Notes: generated by a model not told the origin, from the sequence alone. A stretch of 7,652 nucleotides of DNA from Candidatus Hydrogenedentota bacterium (GCA_003552485.1 PUMX01000383.1:1-7652), one strand, 5' to 3'. Positions 1-6,661 are shown, counted from the stretch's first letter. Translations and numbers: made by a program.

Positions 1-2
1 AT

Positions 3-335
3 ATGGCTCGGAAATCGAAAATCAAGATTCGCCGTGACGAAGACTTCACTGAAATAGACGAAGAGCTCGATCAGGCGCTACAACACCTTGAGGGCGCAAA
101 CGCGCAAGTATCCAACCTGCTGGACGCCATCAATGAGCATGGCGAGGCGGCCATGGACGGCAGCGTCCCAGCCGGCGGCGTATCAGGCGCAGAAGAGAAC
201 ACGCAGACGGAGGATGCGCCCCCCAAGGAAGACGGGGCCAAAGCGGCGGGCGATGATGCCGAACCGGCGCCAGACGGCGCCCAAGACGCCGCACCACCAA
301 CGGGGCCTAACGCCCCGGAAGAAAATCACGAATAG
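3..335 (+). CDS. Small acidic protein of unknown function
   Basis: This is an open frame of 110 residues that I do not recognise. The N-terminal 10 residues are basic (ARKSKIKIRR). Residues about 14-46 look helical and could form a short coiled coil (DEELDQALQHLEGANAQV). From about residue 50 the protein is low-complexity and rich in Ala, Pro, Asp, Glu and Gly, so it is probably disordered. There is no signal peptide, membrane segment or Cys/His metal motif. The ATG lies two bases from the window edge, so no ribosome binding site is visible and the true start may be upstream. Its last 29 bases overlap the 3' end of the convergent exoD gene. The biased composition could in part reflect GC-rich sequence, but the ordered N-terminal part argues for a real gene. 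No function is proposed. Confidence 0.5.
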   Translation: MARKSKIKIRRDEDFTEIDEELDQALQHLEGANAQVSNLLDAINEHGEAAMDGSVPAGGVSGAEENTQTEDAPPKEDGAKAAGDDAEPAPDGAQDAAPPTGPNAPEENHE

Positions 336-1002
336 CATCGTTGACGAGATCCACTGCGGCATGGCCAAGCAACAGGACCAGCACAACCACCACAACGGCG
401 AACGCCACACCTGCTAAGCCCGTCGCGATTCCCGTCAACCCAAAGAGGCCATCCTCTTCGAGAAAACCCATCCCGATGAGAAACACGCCCACTGCGGGCC
501 AGGTGTTGGTCAAGGGTATGGGCGTGCACATGGATAACGCGCAGATCAGCACAACCGCGCCGCTCCCCCGCACGAACACTGGGTTGGCGTAAAGAAACTG
601 AAGCCGGGGTTTCAGAATCCGCTCGGCCTGCATCACGAACCACACCATCCAGCCCACCAAGCGGTTGCCCGATTCGGCCCCGCGGCGGCTCGCCCCGATC
701 CGCCGGCTCAACACCCGTTCGGGCAGCCATGGCGTCTCGCGTCCCCGCATGATCTGAAACCCCAGAAACGCCAGCACAATGCCAAAAGGCATGGCGTAGC
801 CTGGCGCAGGCAAAGGCATGGCGGAGGGCAAGGCGAGGATGGCCAGCAACACACCGAAGCTCCTGTGGCTGATTCGGTCAAGAACCGCGCCCACCGTCGC
901 CGCTTGCTCGTGATACCCGAAGATTTCGCTGATCTCCTCGGAAAGAGGGCGCGGTTCCGGCGCGGCGGCTGAGGCCAGGTTCGGCTCCAGTGGTTCGGTC
1001 AT
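307..1002 (-). CDS. exoD: ExoD-family (exopolysaccharide synthesis) membrane protein
   Basis: The 231-residue protein matches the ExoD family, integral membrane proteins first linked to exopolysaccharide production in rhizobia; their biochemical role is not settled. A soluble N-terminal part (residues 1-48, with the family-like SEEISEIF helix) is followed by hydrophobic segments at about 49-62, 68-85, 147-158, 163-181 and 187-213. Two family signatures are visible: the Pro-rich ALPSAMPLPAPGYAMPFG with the following RGRETPWLP at 57-95, and CTPIPLTNTWPAVGVFLIGMGFLEEDG at 159-185. Length is normal for the family. The start is the only reasonable ATG. A G-rich stretch (1018-1025) lies 15 nt upstream, rather far for a ribosome binding site. 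The gene follows surE by 46 bp and is probably in the same transcript. The symbol reflects family membership, not proven function. Confidence 0.85.
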   Translation of the reverse strand: MTEPLEPNLASAAAPEPRPLSEEISEIFGYHEQAATVGAVLDRISHRSFGVLLAILALPSAMPLPAPGYAMPFGIVLAFLGFQIMRGRETPWLPERVLSRRIGASRRGAESGNRLVGWMVWFVMQAERILKPRLQFLYANPVFVRGSGAVVLICALSMCTPIPLTNTWPAVGVFLIGMGFLEEDGLFGLTGIATGLAGVAFAVVVVVLVLLLGHAAVDLVNDAIRDFLPGR

Positions 1003-1048
1003 CGGCGTGTAGATATTCCCCCTTTGCGCTGTTCGAAGACCGCGCCGC

Positions 1049-1801
1049 CTACAGCGCGAGTTCCTGACCTGTCAAGGTTTCCAGGGCGTGATGGTTGGTG
1101 AGATCGCGCTGCAACGGCGTGATGCTCACCTTGCCCGCCTCGATGGCGGCGAAATCGGTCCCGTCTTCCTCAACGTGTGAAGGCACCCCACCTATCCAGT
1201 AGTAGTATCCGCCCCGCGGATCCTGGCGGGTGATAATGTCGTCTTCGTAATGCCGGCGCCCCATCCGCGTGAAAGCCACGCCTTGCAGGTCTTCGTAAGG
1301 CAAATCCGGCACATTGACGTTCAGCGTGGTGTCTGGCGGCAGCCCTTCTTCGAGCAGTCGCCGCGCCAGCATCGTCGCGACGCGGCCAGCGGTCTGCATG
1401 TGTTTAGGCACATAGGAAACATCCGACACCGCCAGCGCCGGCGCCCCTTGAAGCATGCCCTCGAACGCGCCAGCGACCGTGCCGGAATACGTCACATCGT
1501 CGCCGAGATTCGCGCCGGGATTAATGCCGGACACCACCAGCGCCGGGCGGCGCGGCAGCAAATCGCGCACCGCAAGCATGACGCAGTCTGTCGGCGTGCC
1601 ATCGACCATGAACCAGCGCTCGCGGTACTGGCCAACCCGCAACGGCCGGTGCAGCGAGACGCCGTGCCCAACCGCGCTCTGTTGGCGATCCGGCGCGTAG
1701 ACCCACACCTCGCCGCAGTCATCGAGCGCGTTGGCAAGCAATTCGATGCCGGGGGCCTGGATACCGTCGTCGTTCGTGACGAGAATGAGTGGAGTTTCCA
1801 T
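1049..1801 (-). CDS. surE: 5'/3'-nucleotidase SurE
   Basis: SurE is a metal-dependent phosphatase of nucleoside 5'- and 3'-monophosphates (and short polyphosphate in some species), cytoplasmic and tied to stationary-phase survival. The 250-residue protein has all the hallmarks. The N-terminal ILVTNDDG carries the metal ligands D11 and D12. The loop PDRQQSAVGHGVSL holds S42, and VVSGINPGANLGDDVTYSGTVAGA holds N94 and the phosphate-binding region. GTPTDCV at 68-74 is also conserved. I chose the ATG at 1801 because the family begins just before the TNDDG strand; an in-frame ATG at 1879 would add 26 residues with no family resemblance. The ribosome binding site is weak: an AGGA lies about 14 nt upstream. 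In proteobacteria surE often sits with pcm and rpoS; here it lies between a cyclophilin gene and exoD. Confidence 0.95.
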   Translation of the reverse strand: METPLILVTNDDGIQAPGIELLANALDDCGEVWVYAPDRQQSAVGHGVSLHRPLRVGQYRERWFMVDGTPTDCVMLAVRDLLPRRPALVVSGINPGANLGDDVTYSGTVAGAFEGMLQGAPALAVSDVSYVPKHMQTAGRVATMLARRLLEEGLPPDTTLNVNVPDLPYEDLQGVAFTRMGRRHYEDDIITRQDPRGGYYYWIGGVPSHVEEDGTDFAAIEAGKVSITPLQRDLTNHHALETLTGQELAL

Positions 1802-1910
1802 GAATGAACGAGTGGTCCTGCCTAAAACGTTCGCTCGTAGATGGGTAACGCGACATACGTGGCCCGTACCCATCGCCATGAAGCGAAACCGGAAAATGTA
1901 TTCGTCTGGC

Positions 1911-1958
1911 TACAAAGAACCCCGCCGGTACAGCGGAATGAGTCACGCTCGGCGGGGT
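1911..1958 (-). terminator. Candidate rho-independent terminator downstream of the cyclophilin gene
   Basis: The minus-strand transcript would form a perfect 9-bp GC-rich stem (ACCCCGCCG at 1958-1950 with CGGCGGGGT at 1927-1919). An inner 4-bp stem (AGCG/CGCT, 1949-1946 with 1935-1932) extends it across a 4-nt bulge. The stem is followed by TCTTTGTA, a modest T-run. It would end transcription from the cyclophilin gene about 160-200 nt after its stop codon, ahead of surE. The T-run is interrupted, so efficiency is uncertain. Confidence 0.5.
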
Positions 1959-2001
1959 GGACTGAGTATACTCCGCGGTGTGGCGCGATGCAAACGCCCG
2001 G

Positions 2002-2065
2002 AGAGGTGTGGGTCTCGCGTTCAAGCCCGTTTACTAGGCTTCTGCCGCGTCGCCCACTCACCTCT
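2002..2065. other. Long-range stem with internal hairpin (possible structured RNA)
   Basis: AGAGGTG (2002-2008) is complementary to CACCTCT (2059-2065). The pairing continues with TGGG (2009-2012) against CCCA (2053-2056) across a 2-nt bulge, giving 11 bp in total. Inside lies a second hairpin, AAGCC (2023-2027) with GGCTT (2037-2041). The size resembles a small RNA or a tRNA-like fold, but there is no T-arm or anticodon arm in the right place. Either strand could form the fold; the minus strand is the one likely to be transcribed. Chance complementarity in GC-rich sequence is possible. Confidence 0.3.
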
Positions 2066-2067
2066 GC

Positions 2068-2091
2068 GCCTTACTAACGGCGGGGTAAGGC
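2068..2091 (-). other. Stem-loop just after the cyclophilin stop codon
   Basis: GCCTTAC (2068-2074) and GTAAGGC (2085-2091) form a perfect 7-bp stem with a 10-nt loop, 24 nt downstream of the cyclophilin stop codon. No T-run follows on either strand, so it is not a typical intrinsic terminator. In the minus transcript its 5' arm and loop contain ACCCCGCCG, the same 9 nt as the 5' arm of the terminator at 1911-1958, so the two could compete for the same 3' arm. It may protect the 3' end of the message or take part in attenuation. Confidence 0.4.
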
Positions 2092-2115
2092 TGCTACGCT
2101 GATAAGATCGCTTTC

Positions 2116-2919
2116 TTACGCCTCAGGCTCGTCAGCCTGCTCGCCGTCCTCCTCATCGTGGTCCTCGACGATGCGTGCGGTCTTGATGTAATCGAGGTTA
2201 GGGAACTCCCGCTCGAGGTAATCATTTCCACGCGCCTGGATGAACCCTTGATGAGGCCGTTCTCCGTACTCCGGATTAATCGCCTGCACGGCGTCCATCC
2301 CCTCCACGACGCGGCCAAACGGCGCGAACCGCATCTGGTCAAGCCGCGGATTGTCGCCGAGGTTAATGAAGAGCTGGGTGGTGCGGCTATTGGGCGCGCT
2401 TGACTGGGCGAAAGTAATTGTGCCGGCTTCGTTCGACGCGCCGACCGGTTCGTCCTGCAGGTTCTTGTCCCGCCACTCAGCGGTCACATCCGGGTCGGCC
2501 GCGAGGCCGAATTGAACGACGAACCCCGGCACAACCCGGAAAAAGCGCGCCTCGTCGAAAAACTCCGCTTCAACCAGTTCACGGAAACGCTCCGCGCCGA
2601 TTGGGGCCCAATCCGGATACACCTCGATCACAAAATCACCTGCCGTGGTCTCAAACGCCACCTGGTAAGATTCCGACACTTCTAGCTCCTCTGCTGGTTC
2701 TGTAGGGGGTGTGCTTTCATTTTCCTCCGCCAATTGCTCCGCCGCAATTGCTTCCCGCTCTTCCTGTTCCGCGACTCGAGCGCGATGCTCACGTTCGGCG
2801 GCCAAGCGCATTTCTTCGAGGTGATCACCCGTCAATCGCTCGGGCTGCCTTTGGTAAGCGTTAACGATGGCAATCAAGCCCACGATAACGACAACAATAG
2901 CGATGTTTTTCTTCTTCAT
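2116..2919 (-). CDS. Membrane-anchored cyclophilin-type peptidyl-prolyl cis-trans isomerase
   Basis: This 267-residue protein should catalyse cis-trans isomerisation of X-Pro bonds, probably outside the inner membrane. After MKKK comes a hydrophobic segment at 5-21 (signal anchor, or a signal peptide ending at VNA). A charged Glu/Arg/Ala-rich helix at about 32-68 is likely a coiled coil, followed by a short Pro/Glu linker. The cyclophilin domain spans about 85-250. The catalytic Arg is R128 in FFRVVPGFVVQFG. Q136 and the NSRTTQLFINLGDN block (177-190, with Q182 and F184) complete the active site, followed by FAPFGRVVEGMDAV. The position of human CypA Trp121 is not Trp, as in many bacterial forms. 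The C-terminus is strongly acidic. I chose the ATG at 2919 because GGAG lies 9 nt upstream; the in-frame ATG at 3003 would put 28 basic residues before the signal segment. It lies 132 bp after pheA. Confidence 0.88.
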   Translation of the reverse strand: MKKKNIAIVVVIVGLIAIVNAYQRQPERLTGDHLEEMRLAAEREHRARVAEQEEREAIAAEQLAEENESTPPTEPAEELEVSESYQVAFETTAGDFVIEVYPDWAPIGAERFRELVEAEFFDEARFFRVVPGFVVQFGLAADPDVTAEWRDKNLQDEPVGASNEAGTITFAQSSAPNSRTTQLFINLGDNPRLDQMRFAPFGRVVEGMDAVQAINPEYGERPHQGFIQARGNDYLEREFPNLDYIKTARIVEDHDEEDGEQADEPEA

Positions 2920-2928
2920 GGACCCGTT

Positions 2929-2932
2929 CTCC
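2929..2932 (-). promoter_or_regulatory. Ribosome binding site fixing the cyclophilin start
   Basis: GGAG on the minus strand sits 9 nt before the ATG at 2919. This supports that start over the upstream in-frame ATG at 3003 and places the hydrophobic segment at the very N-terminus, as expected for an exported protein. Confidence 0.65.
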
Positions 2933-3051
2933 GCGTAAGATAAAGTGGATTCTACTCTGAACCGCCGCCACGGGGGCTTACGTTTCAGCCTATTGTAACG
3001 CAAATCCGGCTCGATGAGGAGACAACGACGCCGCGTCTCAATCCGCAGCGA

Positions 3052-4122
3052 TCATTCCTGTGGCTCCCCTTCCGGAAAAGACCCCAGAATCTTGATATCC
3101 GCACAGTAAGGAGAGAGCTCCTCGATGGCCTCGCGCACCTCCGGCTCCTCGGCATGGCCTATGAGGTCCACAAAGAACACGTATTCCCAGGCCTGACGCT
3201 GCGAGGGCCGTGATTCGATGCGCGTCAGATTGATGCCTCGTTTCGCCAGCGGCTGCAATAACGAATAGAGCGCGCCGGGCTTGTCTTTGATCGCGAATAG
3301 AATCGCAGTCTTGTCGTGTCCCGTCGGATCGGCCATTTGGCGTCCAATAACAAAGAAACGGGTGAAATTGTGCGGCGCGTCCTCGATACTTGACGCCACA
3401 ATGCCGAGATTATAGGTCCGGGCCGCCAAGTCGCTGGCGATCGCGGCCGCGCCCGGCTCATTCGCCGCGATTTGCGCCGCTTCGGCAGTGCTGCGCGTCT
3501 CGACGAGTTCGGCGTTCGGGAGGTTCGAGCGCAGCCATAACCGGCATTGCACGAACGGCTGGTTCTTCGAGTAGACCTTGACGATCTCCTCGAGAGGGCT
3601 GTTCGACAACAGGTTCTGGCTGATATGCAGGAGCACCTCATTCACGATCTTGAGGTCCGAGGTCAAAAAACGGTCCAACGTATCGCTCACGCCCCCACCC
3701 ATCGAGGTTTCGACAGGCACGACGCCATAGTCCACGCGCTTGCGTTCGACTTCCGTGAAAATATCGGAAACATTGGTGACGGGATGATACTCGGCCATCG
3801 CGCCAAAGATGCGTAACGCCGCCATGTGACTGAACGTGTCGTTGGGGCCGAGAAAGGCGACGCTAATCGGCCTCTCGAGCGCGCGGGTGGCGCTGATGAT
3901 CTCGCGGAAGATCTCGAGCACGGCCTTGTTCGGCAAGGGTCCTTCGTTTTTCTCTTTGAGCGCCTCGAAAATGAGCTTTTCCCGCTCAGGCACATAACAC
4001 GCGGTCTCGGTCTCACTCTTGATTCGTCCGATCGCCACGGCGTGCCGGGCGCGTTCGTTCAGTAACCGGAGAATTTCGGCGTCGATGGCGTCGATCTTAG
4101 CCCGCAGCTCGTCCAGCGTCAC
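3052..4122 (-). CDS. pheA: Bifunctional chorismate mutase / prephenate dehydratase (P-protein)
   Basis: The enzyme converts chorismate to prephenate and then to phenylpyruvate, the committed steps to phenylalanine, in the cytoplasm. The 356 residues show three domains. An AroQ chorismate mutase helix bundle covers about 1-85, with R8, the R25 region, K35 and the ER pair at 47-48 as likely active-site residues. The prephenate dehydratase domain covers about 87-265, with LGPNDTFSHMAAL and the TRF motif at 254-256. An ACT regulatory domain covers about 271-350, with GALYSLL and ESRP (303-306), the usual phenylalanine-binding signatures. Feedback inhibition by phenylalanine is therefore likely. 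The start is GTG, overlapping the uvrD stop codon by 4 bp (GTGA); AAGGA sits 8 nt upstream inside uvrD. One oddity is that the conserved PxENS motif of the dehydratase reads PVETS (136-140), with Thr for Asn. Confidence 0.95.
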   Translation of the reverse strand: MTLDELRAKIDAIDAEILRLLNERARHAVAIGRIKSETETACYVPEREKLIFEALKEKNEGPLPNKAVLEIFREIISATRALERPISVAFLGPNDTFSHMAALRIFGAMAEYHPVTNVSDIFTEVERKRVDYGVVPVETSMGGGVSDTLDRFLTSDLKIVNEVLLHISQNLLSNSPLEEIVKVYSKNQPFVQCRLWLRSNLPNAELVETRSTAEAAQIAANEPGAAAIASDLAARTYNLGIVASSIEDAPHNFTRFFVIGRQMADPTGHDKTAILFAIKDKPGALYSLLQPLAKRGINLTRIESRPSQRQAWEYVFFVDLIGHAEEPEVREAIEELSPYCADIKILGSFPEGEPQE

Positions 4123-6245
4123 GATGAGTTTCCTTCCACGATTTCCAATGGGGCCCGGCTCACCAGAAACTCACGGGTGCGTCCCGTCTGAAAACGGATG
4201 CGCGCCCGCAGCTTGGCGCCCGACCCAGACGTATACATAACCGTGCCATCCCCAAACTTAGCATGGCGCACCCGGGTTCCCATTTGTATGCGCGTGGCGT
4301 CAACGCCTGCCGGGGCCGACGCCGCTGCACGACGAGGCGCCGCCGGTTCCGCGTCTATCCAATGAAGCGCGTCCCGCGGGGCTTCATCGAGGAAGCGGGA
4401 GGCGGCCGCAGTGCGCCGCTCGCCATACATAGTCCGCGACCGCGCCCAAGCCAGGGTAAGGCTCTCGCGGGCGCGAGTCATTGCAACGTAGCACAGGCGG
4501 CGCTCTTCTTCCAGTTCTTCCGAGTCGCCAAGCGAACTCCCGTGCGGAAGCAAGCCCTCTTCCAGCCCCACAAGAAAGACGTGATCAAATTCCAGGCCTT
4601 TCGCGCTGTGGCACGTTAGCAGCGTAGCCGTGGGCGCGTCGGGATCCAGGTTGTCCGTATCGCTCACCAGCGCGAGATCCTGCAGGAACGATGTCAGGTC
4701 GCCGCCGGTGTCCCGGTCGTATTGATGGCACGACGACACAAACTCGTCAACAATTTCTAATCGCGCCCGGAAATCCTTGGCGTCGCCTTGCTCGACGTAC
4801 TTGCGGTAGCCCGTGGCGTCCAACAGGCGCTCCACGAGCGCGCCCACGCCGGCGCTGCGCGCTTGGAGCGCGAGATCGTCGATCAGCTGCACAAAAGCCG
4901 TAATCGAGGTGCGCGCGCGCCCGCTCAACGTTTGGTCGGTCTCCACTTCGCGCAACACAGAAAACAGATCCACGCCGCGTTCCTTGGCGTATTCCTCGAT
5001 GCGCTGGAATGAGACGCCGCCGATGCCGCGGGGGGGAACGTTGAGGACACGGCGCAGACTGATCTCATCCGCCGGATTGACCAAGAGGCGCAGATAGGCG
5101 AGGATGTCTTTGATCTCTTTGCGGCTATAGAATTGCATACCCCCGTACACGACATACGGCAGCCCGCCGCGCCGGAAGGCCTCTTCAATAGCGCGCGCTT
5201 GTCCATTGGTGCGGAACAACACCGCCACTTCGTTCAACGGCAACTGGCGCTCGGTAATGTCCCGCACGACAAACTGGGCTTCGTCGTTTTCGTCAGCGGC
5301 CTCATAGACCCGCACAGGGTCTCCTTTGCCCTGCGCAGTCCAAAGGGTCTTGCCAAGCCGAAACTGGTTGTGGCTGACCACCGCGTTAGCGCAGTTGAGG
5401 ATAGACTCTTTGCTGCGGTAGTTCTGTTCAAGGCGGACCACGCGGGCCCCCTCGAAGGTCTGCTCAAACTGCAAGATGTTGTCGAGGTCGGCTCCGCGCC
5501 ATGAATAAATGCTCTGATCCTCGTCACCCACCACAAACAGGTTGCCGTGCCCCGCGCTCAAATGTTGCGCAAGCACAAACTGAGCATGGTTGGTGTCCTG
5601 ATACTCGTCGACATGAACATATCGGTACCGGCGCTGGTATTTCTCGCGGACCTCGGCATGTTCGCCAAGCAGCCGGGCGGGAAGCACCAGCAGGTCGTCA
5701 AAATCGACGGCGTTGGCATTGTATGTCGCCGCGTGATAGGCCCGCCACAACTTGAGGTAGGTTTCGTCCTCCGCCGAGCCGACGTCGTCTTCGCTCGGCG
5801 AGTGGAGCCATTGTTTGAACCGGCTGATCCAATTCAACGCCTCGCGCGGCGAGACGCGTACGCAGCCGCTGGGCAGCTCCTTGACCAACCTTTTCATCAG
5901 GCTTAGCTGATCAGCGTCATCGAACACCGTGAAAGCCGCTGGGCGGCCCAAACGCTCGATATCGCGGCGAAGCACAAAAAGGCCAAATGAATGAAAGGTG
6001 CCCACCCACGCAGCGAGTCGATCCACTCCGAGCCGTTCAGCGACCCGCGTGCGCATTTCGCTCGCCGCGCGGTTTGTGAAGGTCAACGCAAGCAGATTAC
6101 GGGGATCCACCCCCCGTTCGCTCACGAGCCAAGCCAGGCGCTCTACAATCACCCGGGTCTTGCCGGAGCCTGCGCCAGCCAAGACAAGGACCGGGCCGTC
6201 GCCTTGTTCAATGGCCGTCTGCTGGGCGCTGTTAAGGAACGTCAT
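4119..6245 (-). CDS. uvrD: UvrD/PcrA-type superfamily 1A DNA helicase
   Basis: This is an ATP-driven 3'-5' DNA helicase for nucleotide excision and mismatch repair and for removing recombinases from DNA. The 708 residues contain every SF1A motif in order: Q-motif LNSAQQTAI (4-12), Walker A AGAGSGKT (23-30), Ia LTFTNRAASEM (54-64), II VDEYQDTN (212-219), III GDEDQSIYSWRGA (240-252), IV VRLEQNYRS (270-278), V LTCHSAKGLEFDHVFLVGLEEGLLPH (543-568) and VI EEERRLCYVAMTRARESL (579-596). The C-terminal segment from about 655 (MGTRVRHAKFGDGTV) is the Tudor/SH3-like domain of UvrD and PcrA that contacts RNA polymerase. Length is typical. I chose the ATG at 6245 because AGGA lies 9 nt upstream and homology begins there; an open frame reaching 6413 would add 56 unconserved residues. 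Sequence alone does not separate uvrD from pcrA. It heads the run of minus-strand genes. Confidence 0.95.
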   Translation of the reverse strand: MTFLNSAQQTAIEQGDGPVLVLAGAGSGKTRVIVERLAWLVSERGVDPRNLLALTFTNRAASEMRTRVAERLGVDRLAAWVGTFHSFGLFVLRRDIERLGRPAAFTVFDDADQLSLMKRLVKELPSGCVRVSPREALNWISRFKQWLHSPSEDDVGSAEDETYLKLWRAYHAATYNANAVDFDDLLVLPARLLGEHAEVREKYQRRYRYVHVDEYQDTNHAQFVLAQHLSAGHGNLFVVGDEDQSIYSWRGADLDNILQFEQTFEGARVVRLEQNYRSKESILNCANAVVSHNQFRLGKTLWTAQGKGDPVRVYEAADENDEAQFVVRDITERQLPLNEVAVLFRTNGQARAIEEAFRRGGLPYVVYGGMQFYSRKEIKDILAYLRLLVNPADEISLRRVLNVPPRGIGGVSFQRIEEYAKERGVDLFSVLREVETDQTLSGRARTSITAFVQLIDDLALQARSAGVGALVERLLDATGYRKYVEQGDAKDFRARLEIVDEFVSSCHQYDRDTGGDLTSFLQDLALVSDTDNLDPDAPTATLLTCHSAKGLEFDHVFLVGLEEGLLPHGSSLGDSEELEEERRLCYVAMTRARESLTLAWARSRTMYGERRTAAASRFLDEAPRDALHWIDAEPAAPRRAAASAPAGVDATRIQMGTRVRHAKFGDGTVMYTSGSGAKLRARIRFQTGRTREFLVSRAPLEIVEGNSS

Positions 6246-6254
6246 ACACATAAA

Positions 6255-6258
6255 TCCT
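6255..6258 (-). promoter_or_regulatory. Ribosome binding site fixing the uvrD start
   Basis: AGGA on the minus strand lies 9 nt before the ATG at 6245. A second in-frame ATG at 6251 is only 3 nt away, too close to be used with this site. This supports the shorter 708-residue protein. Confidence 0.6.
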
Positions 6259-6310
6259 GCAACGCGTGAATCGTGAATGTGATGGCTGTATGAGACAAGC
6301 AGATTAGAAG

Positions 6311-6341
6311 TCGCGCAGGGGAGCCCGCCCCTCGCGCAGGG
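6311..6341. repeat. 10-bp direct repeat pair flanking a short inverted repeat
   Basis: TCGCGCAGGG occurs at 6311-6320 and 6332-6341, a 21-bp period or about two helical turns. The spacer contains CCCGCCCC, which can pair GGGG with CCCC across AGCCCG. The pair lies 66-96 bp upstream of the uvrD start. This spacing suits a dimeric or cooperatively bound regulator, but no known operator is recognised. Confidence 0.4.
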
Positions 6342-6661
6342 AATCTCACGGAAAAGGCCGGGGCGCGAAACCGTGAAGAGTCGCGGAGTCCGGCCCCAAT
6401 TTGTCGCAGCCACCGCTAATCCTACGGACCCACTAGGCGGATTTCAAGAATCGCGCGGTTCCTCAAGATGAGAATCCATAGAGATTCAGTCTGATTCAGC
6501 GTGCTCCGGGGTTTGGGACAAGATAACGCAGGGAAGCAAGAGACAGCCGTGGCTCAAAGGGCCATAACCACCTGTGGCGCTTGATCGTATGTACACTCCA
6601 CCGGCGATCCATCCGCCTTTTTCGGGCTTAGGCCCTAAACGAGATCTCGGCTGCGTAGACC

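Larger units (their letters stand above)
1802..2115. other. Non-coding gap between cyclophilin gene and surE, rich in stem-loops
   Basis: These 314 bp hold no convincing gene; the short open frames here have no recognisable protein character. Read in the minus direction, three hairpins follow the cyclophilin stop codon: 2068-2091, 2002-2065 and 1919-1958. The last ends in a T-rich run and is described as a terminator. A perfect 10-bp palindrome, GAGTATACTC, lies at 1964-1973. On the minus strand it contains TATACT (1965-1970), 17 bp downstream of a poor -35 (TTGCAT, 1988-1993). This gives a weak promoter candidate whose start would fall at the foot of the terminator hairpin. No tRNA or known small RNA could be recognised. 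Confidence 0.6.

Noticed and set aside
301..317. 6-bp GC hairpin (CGGGGC/GCCCCG) in the convergent overlap as a bidirectional terminator
   Set aside because: No T-run follows on either strand and the stem is short.
1250..1807. Plus-strand open frame of 185 codons
   Set aside because: Antisense shadow of surE; Arg/His-rich composition typical of a reversed GC-rich gene.
1965..1993. Minus-strand promoter TTGCAT-17-TATACT
   Set aside because: The -10 is good but the -35 matches only 3 of 6, and the start would fall on the terminator hairpin; kept only as a weak possibility in the gap description.
1822..2061. Short minus-strand open frames in the cyclophilin-surE gap
   Set aside because: They overlap the terminator and stem-loops and have no protein-like pattern.
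2002..2065. A tRNA or degenerate tRNA
   Set aside because: The outer stem has 7 bp and a GTTCAAG occurs inside, but that motif is near the wrong end and is not flanked by a matching T-stem; there is no anticodon arm.
2920..3051. Promoter (TACAAT near 2995) or terminator between pheA and the cyclophilin gene
   Set aside because: No acceptable -35 at 16-18 bp, and the small stems after the pheA stop lack a T-run.
6483..6499. GATTCAG direct repeat
   Set aside because: Seven bases repeated once, far from either start; easily chance.
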